A DNA stretch of 64,000 bases, from contig NZ_LZKL01000033.1 in assembly GCF_001668725.1 (NCBI RefSeq), positions 268,684 through 332,683 on the forward strand, in the 5' to 3' direction. Numbering within the stretch: the first letter of the stretch is position 1; each line of letters opens with the position of its first letter. Origin of the DNA: Mycobacterium sp. E787 (GTDB lineage Bacteria > Actinomycetota > Actinomycetes > Mycobacteriales > Mycobacteriaceae). A program made the translations under genes and the position numbers. The notes beneath the pieces are model-generated. The model had not been told where the DNA came from. It ran no database searches and worked only from the letters and a program-made list of their open reading frames with translations. Positions 1-7,908 of the stretch are shown here, one piece after another.

Positions 1-1
1 G

Positions 2-73
2 CACGAATCGCTGCTGCTGGAACTCGCCTACGAGCTCGAAGAGGCGCGGCCGTGGGCCCGCATCCAGGCGTGA
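2..73 (+). CDS. Amidase C-terminus (AmiC-like), partial
   Basis: Only the last 23 codons of a gene entering from the left are present, ending in TGA. The residues read HESLLLELAYELEEARPWA, which resembles the end of amidase-signature enzymes (LLxLAxxLExARPW). In M. tuberculosis the amidase gene amiC (Rv2888c) lies next to a MarR gene in exactly this relative orientation, which supports the call. The catalytic Ser-Ser-Lys core is outside the window, so function rests on the tail and synteny only. Confidence 0.6.
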   Translation, partial: HESLLLELAYELEEARPWARIQA

Positions 74-103
74 AAAGGCCCCGGCCCCCTACCGTCCAGG
101 CCT

Positions 104-169
104 GATGGCGGCGACCCGTCCCCCGGCTCCGCGGGGATACCCCCAAGCGCCCGGCTACGCCGCGCTCTA
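104..169. repeat. Broken copy of the 47-bp dispersed repeat
   Basis: The start (atggcggcgacccg) and the later part (gcgcccggctacgccgcgct) match the 47-bp repeat found intact near 23.4, 40.8 and 47.1 kb, but about 27 bases of a C-rich, G-rich sequence separate the two halves. It lies between the amidase end and the MarR gene and covers the MarR stop codon. It is a degenerate or rearranged copy. Confidence 0.5.
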
Positions 170-586
170 GTCGGATCCGAGTTTTTCGAGCATCCGCTTG
201 AACTCGCGCTGCTGCGCGTCGGTCAGCTTGGCCAGGATCCGGTCATCGGCGAGGCGGACCGCGGCCTCCGCGCGCTTCAGCAGGGCGCGGCCCTGGCCGG
301 TCAGCGTGGCCGGCAGCGCCCGCCCGGAGGACACCGACGCCGGCCGTTCCACCGCCCCCACGTCTTCCAGCCCGCGCAGCACCGTGTTCATCGCCTGCGG
401 CGTGACGTTGGTGTGCCGGGACAATTCGGCGCTGGACATGCCCGGGTGCAGCGAAAGGATGCGCAGGCAAACGAATTCGGGCAGCGTGAGGCCCAGCGGC
501 CCCAGCACCGCGGAAACCTCCGGGCGCAGAACGGCTCCCACCCGGTACAGCAGGAAACCGAGCGGAGCGTCTTCGGCCTGACCCAT
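167..586 (-). CDS. MarR-family transcriptional regulator (Rv2887-like)
   Basis: A 139-residue winged-helix protein. Residues about 50-75 (SSAELSRHTNVTPQAMNTVL) form the DNA-binding helix-turn-helix and the following wing reads SSGRALPATLTGQG, typical of MarR repressors that dimerise through helical ends and release DNA on binding small aromatic or drug-like ligands. The open frame runs upstream to 724, but the ATG at 586 gives the normal family length. It is convergent with the amidase end and divergent from the DUF1360 gene, as in the M. tuberculosis Rv2887 neighbourhood. Ligand unknown. Confidence 0.8.
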   Translation of the reverse strand: MGQAEDAPLGFLLYRVGAVLRPEVSAVLGPLGLTLPEFVCLRILSLHPGMSSAELSRHTNVTPQAMNTVLRGLEDVGAVERPASVSSGRALPATLTGQGRALLKRAEAAVRLADDRILAKLTDAQQREFKRMLEKLGSD

Positions 587-612
587 GTCAGTGATCTTGA
601 CATATCCGGGAC

Positions 613-624
613 GCGCAGATGCGC
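613..624. promoter_or_regulatory. Candidate MarR operator (inverted repeat)
   Basis: GCGCA-GA-TGCGC is a perfect 5-bp inverted repeat 27 bases upstream of the MarR start, in the divergent promoter region shared with the DUF1360 gene. MarR proteins usually bind short palindromes overlapping their own promoter. In GC-rich DNA such a short palindrome can arise by chance, so this is only a candidate. Confidence 0.25.
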
Positions 625-711
625 ACCCGCGCCGGTGCGGTTCGGCGGATCGTGGTTCCCGGGCGCCCAACCGGGTAACCCACAGGGGATCCACAACGTG
701 AAGGAGCGCCC

Positions 712-1248
712 ATGGGCGAAGCAACCGGCATCACCGAAGGGGTGGCCGAGCGCGCGCGGCGGGAAGCCGACGCGTACCGCGGGGACAGCCCCCGACCGCT
801 GGAGGGCTACACGGTGGTCCTCGCGATCTACGGTGCCCTCGTCGCCCTGACCGGCGCCATCGCCGCGGCCACCGGGCGACGGTTACCCGAGCGCTGGGGC
901 GTCCAGGACCTGCTGACCGTGACCGTCGGCACCCACAAGTTGTCGCGCACGGTGTCCAAGGACGCCGTGACCAGCCCGCTGCGGGCCCCGTTCGCCCGGT
1001 ACGCGGGTTCGGGAGGCCCGGCCGAGGTGATGGAGGAGACGCGGCACGGCAGCGCCCTGCGCCACAGCCTGGGCGAGCTGTTGACCTGCCCCTTCTGCCT
1101 CGACATGTGGGTGGCCACCGCGTTCGTGATCGGGTTGATCTTCGCGCCCAGGCCGACCCGCCTGATCGCGGGCACCTTCACCGCACTGGCCGGCGCCGAC
1201 TTCCTGCAGCTGGCCTACGCGAAGGCACAGCAGATCACCGAGGGCTGA
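712..1248 (+). CDS. DUF1360 membrane protein
   Basis: A 178-residue protein with a hydrophobic segment near residues 33-54 and two more near 128-165. The sequence LLTCPFCLDMW near residue 123 is the hallmark of the DUF1360 family, whose members are small membrane proteins of unknown function found in actinobacteria and bacilli, often beside stress genes. GAAGGAG lies 8 bases before the ATG. It is followed after 17 bases by the chaB-like gene and is probably co-transcribed with it. Confidence 0.75.
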   Translation: MGEATGITEGVAERARREADAYRGDSPRPLEGYTVVLAIYGALVALTGAIAAATGRRLPERWGVQDLLTVTVGTHKLSRTVSKDAVTSPLRAPFARYAGSGGPAEVMEETRHGSALRHSLGELLTCPFCLDMWVATAFVIGLIFAPRPTRLIAGTFTALAGADFLQLAYAKAQQITEG

Positions 1249-1265
1249 CAACGCGAGGAGGTTCG

Positions 1266-1679
1266 ATGCCCAAGACCACCAAAGGCGGCGCGGCGAAGAA
1301 AAGTGAGCTGCCGAGCACCCTGCAGCGTTCCAACGCCAAGGCGCAGCGCACCTTCGCCAAGACCCACGACTCGGCCGCCGAGGAGTACGGCAGCGAGGAG
1401 CGCGCCCACCGGGTGGCCTACTCGGCGCTCAAGCACAGCTTCGAAAAGGTCGGCGACCACTGGGAACCCAAGGACCAGAAGGGTCCGTCGGACGAGCTGG
1501 CCGAGGGCGGCGGTCTGGACAACGCCGGCCGCTCGGCCGAGGGCGTCGACGCCAACGCCAGCAAGAAGCACCTGCTCGACGTGGCCCGACGTCTTGAGGT
1601 GCGCGGCCGCTCGACGATGAGCAAGTCGGAGCTGGTCGAGGCGATCAAGAAGGAGAACCGGCGGGTGCGAGGGCGCTGA
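1266..1679 (+). CDS. ChaB-domain protein with Rho/SAP-like C-terminus
   Basis: 137 residues. Residues about 10-70 match ChaB (LPSTLQRSNAKAQRTF, AHRVAYSALKHSFEKVGDHW), named after a supposed regulator of the ChaA cation antiporter but of unproven function. Residues about 98-135 (KHLLDVARRLEVRGRSTMSK followed by SELVEAIKKEN) look like the Rho-termination-factor N-terminal/SAP nucleic-acid-binding fold. Strongly basic at both ends, so nucleic-acid contact is plausible. AGGAGG precedes the ATG. The longer open frame from 1107 reads through the upstream gene and is not used. Confidence 0.75.
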   Translation: MPKTTKGGAAKKSELPSTLQRSNAKAQRTFAKTHDSAAEEYGSEERAHRVAYSALKHSFEKVGDHWEPKDQKGPSDELAEGGGLDNAGRSAEGVDANASKKHLLDVARRLEVRGRSTMSKSELVEAIKKENRRVRGR

Positions 1680-1723
1680 GCGGGCCGGGTTTAGGCCGAC
1701 TTCCGCTGGGCATCCCGGCAGCC

Positions 1724-1990
1724 ATGGTCGCGACCACCACCCGCAGTCAACTCCGAAAGTGCCTCACAGACGTCGACTTTCCGGCTAACAAGCAGGACCT
1801 GATCGATTCCGCCGTTCGCAACGGCTGCGACGACGACACCGTCCGCGCGCTGCGTGGGATACCACCCGAGACCTACACCAACGTCGGTCAGGTCGCCGCG
1901 TCCGTGACGATCGCCGACGACAACGACGACGCAGGCAACGCCGCCCAGAGCCCGATCGTCGAGGAGTTGGGCGAAAACCGGGGATCCTGA
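1724..1990 (+). CDS. DUF2795 protein
   Basis: 88 residues. The first 60 (LRKCLTDVDFPANKQDLIDS ... RALRGIPPETYTNVGQV) fit DUF2795, a small helical domain common in actinobacteria and other soil bacteria whose role is unknown; members contain a conserved FPA-K--L motif and an L--(I/L)P--Y motif, both visible here. The acidic tail after residue 65 is low complexity. It lies downstream of chaB with a 44-base gap. Confidence 0.7.
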   Translation: MVATTTRSQLRKCLTDVDFPANKQDLIDSAVRNGCDDDTVRALRGIPPETYTNVGQVAASVTIADDNDDAGNAAQSPIVEELGENRGS

Positions 1991-2111
1991 GCGCCTACCG
2001 AGTGCCCTGCCCCATGTGACCTGAGGCCCTATCTGCCGATCGAGCCCGTCGCTCAGACTTGCGCAACGGTGCGCAAGCATTCGCGTTCGGCCGTGCCGGA
2101 TAGGAAGTGTC

Positions 2112-2537
2112 ATGAAGGACGGCGTTGCGCCGGCCTGGGGTGCCGGATTCACTGCCAGCCTGGTGGCGGCGGCCGTGGCGTTCGGCGGCTTCACATTCAG
2201 TAGGCAACACCGCGGCGACGACCTCGACGATGACCGCCCGGCCTCCGCTGAGGCCGGACTCCTTTGCGCCGGTGCGCCTTTGACATCCACGGACGGCCCG
2301 CTCGCCGGGCCTGACAGCCTGCCGACGGCCGGGTGTCAGGGCGGATGGACACCGTGGGGCGGTGGCACCTACTGCGACAGCAACCCGTACCCCGACGGCA
2401 GCTACGACCACTGCGTCAGCGTCTCGGTACTCGGCTTCGGGGGGACCCAGTGCAGCCGGGTGTGCCCGCCGGACCCGGCCAACCCGGCGGTCCCGCTTGG
2501 CTGGACCCCGGGCGCCGCGTGCCCGTTCCGTCCATGA
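2112..2537 (+). CDS. Exported Cys-rich hypothetical protein
   Basis: 141 residues. A hydrophobic stretch at residues 11-29 (AGFTASLVAAAVAFGGFTF) looks like an uncleaved signal or anchor; it is followed by an acidic linker (DDLDDDRP) and a Cys/Gly/Pro-rich domain from residue 50 with about seven cysteines (GGWTPWGGGTYCDSNPYP, DHCVSVSVLGFGGTQCSRVC). The cysteines suggest disulfides outside the cytoplasm. I recognise the style of small mycobacterial secreted Cys-rich proteins but no family with a known function. Confidence 0.6.
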   Translation: MKDGVAPAWGAGFTASLVAAAVAFGGFTFSRQHRGDDLDDDRPASAEAGLLCAGAPLTSTDGPLAGPDSLPTAGCQGGWTPWGGGTYCDSNPYPDGSYDHCVSVSVLGFGGTQCSRVCPPDPANPAVPLGWTPGAACPFRP

Positions 2538-2547
2538 ATTGCGACGC

Positions 2548-3039
2548 CTAGAGAATCGGCCGGCCGCCCGTCACGGCGACCCGCGCCCCGGAGATGTAGC
2601 TCGCGTCGTCGGAGGCCAGCAGCACATAGATCGGCGCCAACTCGGCCGGTTGGCCCGCGCGCCCCAGCGGCACGTTGTCGCCGAACGACTCGACGCTCTG
2701 CGGTGGCATGGTCGACGGGATGAGCGGTGTCCATATCGGGCCCGGTGCCACGCTGTTGACCCGAATTCCCTTGTCGCCCAGCAACTGGGCGAGGCTGGCC
2801 GAGAAGTTGGCGATGGCCGCGTCATCGTCCTCGTTGAGGTAGGAGATGAGGACGTCGGCGCCTTCGCGGGCGAACGCGATGGCGACGGCGCGGCCTATGC
2901 CGCTATCGCCGCCGGTGATGATCGCCCTTTTTCCCGTCAGCTTTCCCGAGCCCCGGTAACTTTTTTCGCCGCAGTCGGGCACGGGATCCATTCGCGCCTG
3001 CACGCCCGGAACTTCTTGTTGCTGCGCCGCAAAACTCAT
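2548..3039 (-). pseudogene. YghA-like short-chain dehydrogenase, internally deleted
   Basis: The N-terminal 60 residues (GKLTGKRAIITGGDSGIGRA, VAIAFAREGADVLISYLNED) hold the NAD-binding TGGxxGIG motif of YghA-type SDRs, and the C-terminal half (NFSASLAQLLGDKGIRVNSV, APGPIWTPLIPSTMPPQ) is also intact. In between, the usual 100-plus residues carrying the NNA motif, catalytic Ser and YxxxK are missing: NEDDD runs straight into AIANF. The family is about 285-300 residues; this frame has 163. The join is in frame, so a protein may be made, but it cannot be an active dehydrogenase. The ATG at 3039 follows AAAGGACG at normal spacing. Confidence 0.8.
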
Positions 3040-3384
3040 TTGTGACTCGTCCTTTCGCGCTTTCGCTTTTCGCGCCGCTTCAGGATTCACGGGGCACCCG
3101 CGCGCTGTAAGCGGCTCTTCACCGCGGCTCTCTCGGTGCGGCTACCCCTCGGTGGCGGAACTGATCGCCGGTTCCAGCGGTGATGGCAATGATGCAAATG
3201 TGAATTCTGTGACGCGAAAGGGGCTGCGGGATAAAGCAACAACGGCGCGGTAAATGCAGCTGAGGACCGACTTATGCGGAATTCGGCCGATACCTGGGGT
3301 TTACCTTCGCGGCCGAGCGGTTATGCCTTCGGAGTGCGGTTATCGCCCTAAGTGGGAGCGATTGTTCGACACGAAAGGAATACC
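3040..3384. other. Intergenic region, divergent promoters
   Basis: 345 bases between the divergently transcribed SDR remnant and the MPT63-like gene. No credible coding frame was seen. It is less GC-rich than its surroundings (for example ataaagcaacaacggcgcgg and gtaaatgcagctgaggaccg) and must hold the promoter of the secreted protein, but no clear -10/-35 pair or operator stands out. Confidence 0.5.
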
Positions 3385-3945
3385 ATGAAGGTCACAAAAA
3401 CCGCTGTCAAGAGTGCCATTGCCGCCGGGGGCATCGCGGCCGCTGGCGTTTTCGCAGCAGCAACCGCTTCCGCTGCGCCGCCCAACATCCAGGGCTTCGG
3501 CACCAGCGAACAGCTCGTCGACGGGCCCATGATCACCAACTACACGGTGAGCAACCTGCAGCCGAGCAACGTCTCGATTCCGGGCTACACCCCCAAGGGG
3601 ACGCTCTACCAGGCGGACATCACCGCCCGGTCGGACGCCGGACTCGTCACCCCGATGGTCAAGGACTTCAGCGCCCGCGGGCCCAACGGTCAGACGTACA
3701 AGCTGATCGACAAGGCCGGCGCTCCGGGCAGCCTGAACCCGGCGCCGATCCCGCAGGGCCAAGAGTCGACCGGGACGCTGTACTTCGACGTGACCGGGGC
3801 GCCGCCTAACGGCGTCGTCTACAACGACGGGCTGCAAGACGTCCTGATCTGGACGTCGAACGTCCCGGGCGCCTCGACGCCCGGCGCACCGCCGAACGCG
3901 AGCCCGGCACCGGGCCAACCGCCGGCGCCGGCGCCGCACACCTGA
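3385..3945 (+). CDS. MPT63-like secreted protein (DUF1942)
   Basis: 186 residues. A Sec signal peptide (KVTKTAVKSAIAAGG, ending ATASA before APP near residue 31) precedes a beta-sandwich-type DUF1942 domain (DGPMITNYTVSNLQPSNVSI, PGYTPKGTLYQADITARSDA). The family includes the M. tuberculosis secreted antigen MPT63, an immunoglobulin-like protein of unknown function found only in mycobacteria. The Pro/Ala-rich tail (GAPPNASPAPGQPPAPAP) is longer than in MPT63. The ATG at 3385 follows AAAGGAA. A strong intrinsic terminator follows. Confidence 0.8.
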   Translation: MKVTKTAVKSAIAAGGIAAAGVFAAATASAAPPNIQGFGTSEQLVDGPMITNYTVSNLQPSNVSIPGYTPKGTLYQADITARSDAGLVTPMVKDFSARGPNGQTYKLIDKAGAPGSLNPAPIPQGQESTGTLYFDVTGAPPNGVVYNDGLQDVLIWTSNVPGASTPGAPPNASPAPGQPPAPAPHT

Positions 3946-3957
3946 TCGGTCGCAACC

Positions 3958-3992
3958 ATCTCCCCGCGCCTCCCCAATTGGCGCGGGGAGAT
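3958..3992 (+). terminator. Intrinsic terminator of the MPT63-like gene
   Basis: A perfect 13-bp inverted repeat (atctccccgcgcc / ggcgcggggagat) with a 9-base loop, followed by TTTG. It sits 13 bases past the stop of the secreted-protein gene. The T-run is short, as is usual in mycobacteria. Confidence 0.75.
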
Positions 3993-4041
3993 TTTGCGTC
4001 TGCGGGGAATCCCGCGCGACCGAATCGGGTACCCGACCCCT

Positions 4042-4977
4042 ATGAGTAATCCCGATCACAGGCCAGCCGAAATACGTGCACAAGCCAAGCTCTACGCCAA
4101 GCGGGCGCGGGTGACGATGGACGAGCGGCGCAGCAAGCAGGATGGCGGGCTCGCAGGCTGGCTCGCCGAGCGCGCCGGCAGGTGGGACCTCAGCGGCCAG
4201 GACGAGGCCACCCTGCAGCGCCAGAAATTCTTCTGGAATGTGCTGGTGGACTACTGGTTTCGCATGGAGATCGACGGCTGGGAGAACATCCCCGCACCCC
4301 CGGCGCTGCTGGTGGGCATCCATTCCGGCGCCCCGTTCGTCTGGGACGCCTGGACTGTCGGGCTGCAATGGTGGCGGCGCTTCGGCCAGGACCGCCCGCT
4401 GCACGGCACGGCGCACGACGCGCTGATGGCGATCCCGATCTTCGGGCGTTACTTCCGTTCCATGGGCGTGCTGCCGGCCGCCCCGGACGCGATCGCCACG
4501 GCGCTGGCCGAGGGGCGCGACGTGGCGCTGTGGCCCGGCGGGGAAGTGGACTCGCTGCGGCCGTGGACCGAGCGCGACCGCGCCAACCTTGCGGGGCGAA
4601 AGGGCTTCGTGAAGATGGCGATTCGCGCCGGCGTGCCGATCGTGCCGATCGCCACCGTCGGCGGCGCCGACGCGATGCCGGTGCTGATCCGCGGCGACCG
4701 CCTGTCGAAGGCGCTGAGGCTCGACCGGGTGTTGCGGCTCAAGGTTTTCCCGCTGGCGGTCTCCCTGCCGTGGGGGATCGCGCCGGCGGCGCTGCCGCAG
4801 CTGCCGCTGCCGGCCAAGATCAGGACCCGGTTCATGCCGGCCGTCGAGGTCGACCACGATCCGGCGCGCGCAGAGGACGACGCCTACGTCGAGCGCAAGT
4901 ACCACGAGGTCGAGGACTCGATCCAGGAAGGCATGGACGCCCTGGCGCGAAAGCGGGCGCTGCCGCTGTTCGCGTGA
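4042..4977 (+). CDS. Lysophospholipid/glycerol acyltransferase family protein
   Basis: 311 residues. The region from about residue 85 carries acyltransferase blocks: GIHSGAPFVWDAW in place of the classical HxxxxD motif, then GRYFRSMGVLPA, then LWPGGEVDSLRPW, and RKGFVKMAIRAGVPIVPIAT, the order seen in PlsC/DGAT-type enzymes that move acyl chains from CoA or ACP to a lyso-lipid or diacylglycerol. The His-Asp spacing is wider than in classical PlsC and resembles the TMEM68/DGAT-like branch, so the acceptor is uncertain. The ATG at 4042 fits the conserved start; convergent with the response regulator. Confidence 0.7.
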   Translation: MSNPDHRPAEIRAQAKLYAKRARVTMDERRSKQDGGLAGWLAERAGRWDLSGQDEATLQRQKFFWNVLVDYWFRMEIDGWENIPAPPALLVGIHSGAPFVWDAWTVGLQWWRRFGQDRPLHGTAHDALMAIPIFGRYFRSMGVLPAAPDAIATALAEGRDVALWPGGEVDSLRPWTERDRANLAGRKGFVKMAIRAGVPIVPIATVGGADAMPVLIRGDRLSKALRLDRVLRLKVFPLAVSLPWGIAPAALPQLPLPAKIRTRFMPAVEVDHDPARAEDDAYVERKYHEVEDSIQEGMDALARKRALPLFA

Positions 4978-4995
4978 ACCGGGACCGGCGAAAAG

Positions 4996-5754
4996 CTATG
5001 CGCGGCCGGCCGTTTCGTGGTCGGTGGCGGGGCGTGTCGTCGACGTCCAGAGCGGAGCCAGCGTCGACCCGCTGCCGAGGATCCATTCGGGTTGGGGGGG
5101 CGTGGCCGCCATGTAGCCGACCCCGCGGACGGTGTCGATCATCGACTCGTGTTCGGGCCCCAGCTTGGCCCGCAGCCGCCGCACGTGCACGTCGACCGTG
5201 CGGACGCGCCCGCTGCAGTCGTAGCCCCACACCTCGTGCATCAGCCGGGTGCGGGTGAACGCCCGGCCGGCATGTTGCACAAGGAAATTCAGCAACTTGA
5301 ACTCGGTGAGCGTCAGGCCCAGGTCCGCGCCGCCGAGTGAGCCCGTGAAGCTCGCGGGGTGCAGCAACAGGTCGCCGAATTTCAGGATGCCGTCGAGCGC
5401 GCTGCGCCGGCGCGAGATCGCCAGCCGCAGCCGCGCCTGCAGCTCGTCGGCCCCGGCGGCGGGCAGCAGCACGTCGTCGAAGTGCAAGTCGACGTCCACC
5501 GCGACGAAGTCCGCCGGCGCCACGACGGCCACCACCGCGACGGACGGTGCCGCGGAGGCCAGCCGGCGACAGGCGCTGCGGGCGGAGTCGACGTCGGTGC
5601 GCGCATCGATGATCGCGACGTCGGCGTCAGCGCGATGCTCGTCGACGCCGTCGGTGAGGGGCAGGTGCAGCACCGAGTGGGTGAACGACCGCAGGGTGGG
5701 CAGGGCCGATTCGAAGTCGTCTTCGTCCGTAAGAAGTAAAACGTCCAACGACAT
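4996..5754 (-). CDS. Atypical OmpR-type response regulator (Rv2884-like)
   Basis: 252 residues. The C-terminal part (about 145-230) is a winged helix of OmpR/PhoB type (LTEFKLLNFLVQHAGRAFTR, HEVWGYDCSGRVRTVDVHVR, RLRAKLG, TVRGVGY). The N-terminal receiver-like domain keeps an acidic patch (TDEDDF) and an Asp at IIDAR, but the conserved Thr/Ser and Lys switch residues are not visible, as in phosphorylation-independent orphan regulators such as GlnR. No sensor kinase is adjacent. Position and orientation relative to pyrH match Rv2884. The start at 5754 is a choice; a GTG at 5796 is possible. Confidence 0.75.
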   Translation of the reverse strand: MSLDVLLLTDEDDFESALPTLRSFTHSVLHLPLTDGVDEHRADADVAIIDARTDVDSARSACRRLASAAPSVAVVAVVAPADFVAVDVDLHFDDVLLPAAGADELQARLRLAISRRRSALDGILKFGDLLLHPASFTGSLGGADLGLTLTEFKLLNFLVQHAGRAFTRTRLMHEVWGYDCSGRVRTVDVHVRRLRAKLGPEHESMIDTVRGVGYMAATPPQPEWILGSGSTLAPLWTSTTRPATDHETAGRA

Positions 5755-5846
5755 CTCCAAACTCGTGAGTTTGTATCGCCCCCCACCCGTAGGCACCTCA
5801 CGGCGAGATGTCTGCCAGCGCAGCGCTGAGTACCCGAATCAGAGCC

Positions 5847-5862
5847 AAACTATGCAAAGTTT
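5847..5862. promoter_or_regulatory. Inverted repeat upstream of the orphan regulator
   Basis: AAACT-ATGCAA-AGTTT, 93 bases upstream of the regulator start, in an unusually AT-rich patch. Regulators of the GlnR/OmpR class often bind near their own promoter, so this may be an autoregulatory site. Arms are only 5 bp, hence low confidence. Confidence 0.25.
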
Positions 5863-5954
5863 ATTGTCCGCGTTCGCGGGGTCAATGCTCTGGTCGGGGA
5901 AAGCCGATGGGCCCGGCCCGTTGACACGGACCGGACCCATCCTTGCGACAAGCG

Positions 5955-6197
5955 CTACTGGTTGGCCTTCTGGCGCTCCTCAGCTGCCTTGGCGCCGCCG
6001 CGAGCGGCCTCCGCCTCGGCTTCCTTCTTGGCCGCGTCGCGCTGAGCTTCGGCCTTGTCCTGCTGGGCCTGGCCTTCGCGCGTGAGGTCGTCACGCCCGG
6101 TCACCGCGCCGACGGCTTCCTTCGCCTTGCCCTTGACGTCCTCGACGACGCCCTTGACCGCTTCCGCAGGTCCCGACTTGTTCTCGTTGTCCGCCAT
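5955..6197 (-). CDS. CsbD/microaggregate-binding-like stress protein
   Basis: 80 residues, highly charged: GPAEAVKGVVEDVKGKAKEA, VGAVTGRDDLTREGQAQQDK, then AKKEAEAEAAR repeats. The first half matches CsbD (general stress protein of Bacillus, sigB regulon), which in actinobacteria is also annotated as microaggregate-binding protein 1. It should be a soluble, largely helical or disordered protein. GAGGAGGAACAATTC before the ATG at 6197 is a strong ribosome-binding site that fixes the start well inside the longer open frame. Confidence 0.75.
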   Translation of the reverse strand: MADNENKSGPAEAVKGVVEDVKGKAKEAVGAVTGRDDLTREGQAQQDKAEAQRDAAKKEAEAEAARGGAKAAEERQKANQ

Positions 6198-6555
6198 GAA
6201 TTGTTCCTCCTCATTGGCGTCCGTACTTGAGCAACTGCTCAGCGCCGATCGCCGAAACGACCGACCCGTCACACGGCGGGGCGTGGTCCTTATTCTCAAG
6301 ACCGCTGGCTTCGCCCCCCGCGATGGTGCCTATTCCCCATGCCGCCGCCCGCTCAAACATCCGGCGCCGGAAGCAAAGCCGCGCCGGCGTGGACGGCCGG
6401 ATCGACGTGGGCCCAAGCACCCGACAATCCCGTGAATTCGCCAAGTGTGCAGATAATGCACCCCGCCGACGCCGCATTGTGTTGCGATGAGGCAGGATGT
6501 GAAATGCCGTTCCGGATGAGTTCGCCCGGGATGGCACTCTCATGCGAGGAGTCTG
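6198..6555. other. Intergenic region upstream of pyrH
   Basis: 358 bases between the divergent CsbD-like gene and pyrH. Frames here are short and Arg/Pro-rich with no family resemblance. GATAAT at 6452-6457 resembles a -10 element for pyrH but lacks an obvious -35. No terminator or repeat seen. Confidence 0.4.
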
Positions 6556-7317
6556 ATGACGGAGCCGACGAGAAGTGCCAACGGCGTACCGCCATCGTCA
6601 CCGGAGAGTCGATCCAAGTATTCGAGGGTCTTGCTCAAACTCGGTGGCGAAATGTTCGGCGGCGGCCAGGTCGGCCTGGATCCCGACGTGGTGGCGCAGG
6701 TCGCCCGCCAGATCGCCGAGGTGGTCCGCGGCGGCGTGCAGGTCGCGGTGGTGATCGGCGGCGGCAACTTCTTCCGGGGCGCGCAGCTCCAGCAGCGCGG
6801 CATGGAGCGCACCCGGTCGGACTACATGGGCATGCTGGGCACGGTCATGAACAGCCTGGCGCTGCAGGACTTCCTGGAAAAGGAGGGCATCGTCACCCGC
6901 GTGCAGACCGCGATCACGATGGGTCAGGTGGCCGAGCCCTACCTGCCGCTGCGGGCCGTCCGCCACCTGGAGAAGGGACGGGTCGTGATCTTCGGGGCCG
7001 GCATGGGCCTGCCGTACTTCTCCACGGACACCACGGCCGCGCAGCGGGCGCTGGAGATCGGAGCCGAGGTGGTCTTGATGGCCAAGGCGGTCGACGGGGT
7101 GTTTTCCGCGGACCCGCGGATCAACCCCGAGGCCGAGCTGATCACCGCGATCAGCCATCGCGAGGTCATCGACCGCGGGCTGCGCGTGGCCGATGCCACC
7201 GCGTTCAGCCTGTGCATGGACAATGGCATGCCGATCCTGGTGTTCAACCTGCTGACCAGTGGCAATATCGCTCGCGCGGTCGCGGGTGAGAAGATCGGGA
7301 CGCTGGTCACCACCTGA
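6556..7317 (+). CDS. pyrH: UMP kinase
   Basis: 253 residues, cytoplasmic. Phosphorylates UMP to UDP with ATP in pyrimidine nucleotide synthesis; bacterial enzymes are hexamers activated by GTP and inhibited by UTP. Amino-acid-kinase motifs are clear: [44 protein letters not shown] and [15 protein letters not shown]. The N-terminal 20 residues before YSRVLLK are variable, as in other mycobacteria. GAGGAG lies 5 bases before the ATG. It is followed closely by frr, the classical bacterial pairing. Confidence 0.97.
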   Translation: MTEPTRSANGVPPSSPESRSKYSRVLLKLGGEMFGGGQVGLDPDVVAQVARQIAEVVRGGVQVAVVIGGGNFFRGAQLQQRGMERTRSDYMGMLGTVMNSLALQDFLEKEGIVTRVQTAITMGQVAEPYLPLRAVRHLEKGRVVIFGAGMGLPYFSTDTTAAQRALEIGAEVVLMAKAVDGVFSADPRINPEAELITAISHREVIDRGLRVADATAFSLCMDNGMPILVFNLLTSGNIARAVAGEKIGTLVTT

Positions 7318-7329
7318 GGGGAAGACGCG

Positions 7330-7887
7330 ATGATCGACGAGGCTCTCTTCGACGCCGAAGAGAAAATGGAGAAGGCCGTATCCGTGGCCCGTGACGACCT
7401 GTCAACCATCCGGACCGGGCGTGCCAACCCCGGCATGTTCTCCCGGATCGTGATCGACTACTACGGCACCCACACCCCGATCACCCAGCTGGCCAGCATC
7501 AACGTCCCCGAGGCGCGGCTCGTCGTCATCAAGCCCTACGAGGCGAATCAGCTGCACGCCATCGAGACGGCGATCCGCAACTCCGACCTGGGCGTGAATC
7601 CGACCAACGACGGCACGCTGATCCGGGTGGCGGTGCCGCAGCTGACCGAGGAGCGCCGCCGCGAGCTGGTCAAGCAGGCCAAGCACAAGGGGGAAGAGGC
7701 CCGGGTGTCGGTGCGCAACATCCGCCGCAAGGCCATGGAGGAGCTGCACCGCATCCGCAAGGACGGCGAAGCCGGCGAGGACGAGGTCGGCCGGGCCGAA
7801 AAGGATCTGGACAAGACCACCCAGCAGTACGTCACCCAGATCGATGAGCTGGTCAAGCACAAAGAAGGCGAGCTGCTGGAGGTCTAG
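7330..7887 (+). CDS. frr: Ribosome recycling factor
   Basis: 185 residues, the standard length. Splits the post-termination ribosome together with EF-G. Signature segments: [48 protein letters not shown], and the C-terminal helix [20 protein letters not shown]. The gene starts 12 bases after pyrH, so the two form an operon. Confidence 0.97.
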   Translation: MIDEALFDAEEKMEKAVSVARDDLSTIRTGRANPGMFSRIVIDYYGTHTPITQLASINVPEARLVVIKPYEANQLHAIETAIRNSDLGVNPTNDGTLIRVAVPQLTEERRRELVKQAKHKGEEARVSVRNIRRKAMEELHRIRKDGEAGEDEVGRAEKDLDKTTQQYVTQIDELVKHKEGELLEV

Positions 7888-7908
7888 CGGCCGCTCAGCA
7901 ACCTATCC

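Noticed and set aside
3340..4905. A 521-codon minus-strand frame
   Set aside because: Covers the secreted-protein gene, the terminator and the acyltransferase in antisense; low-complexity and not a gene.
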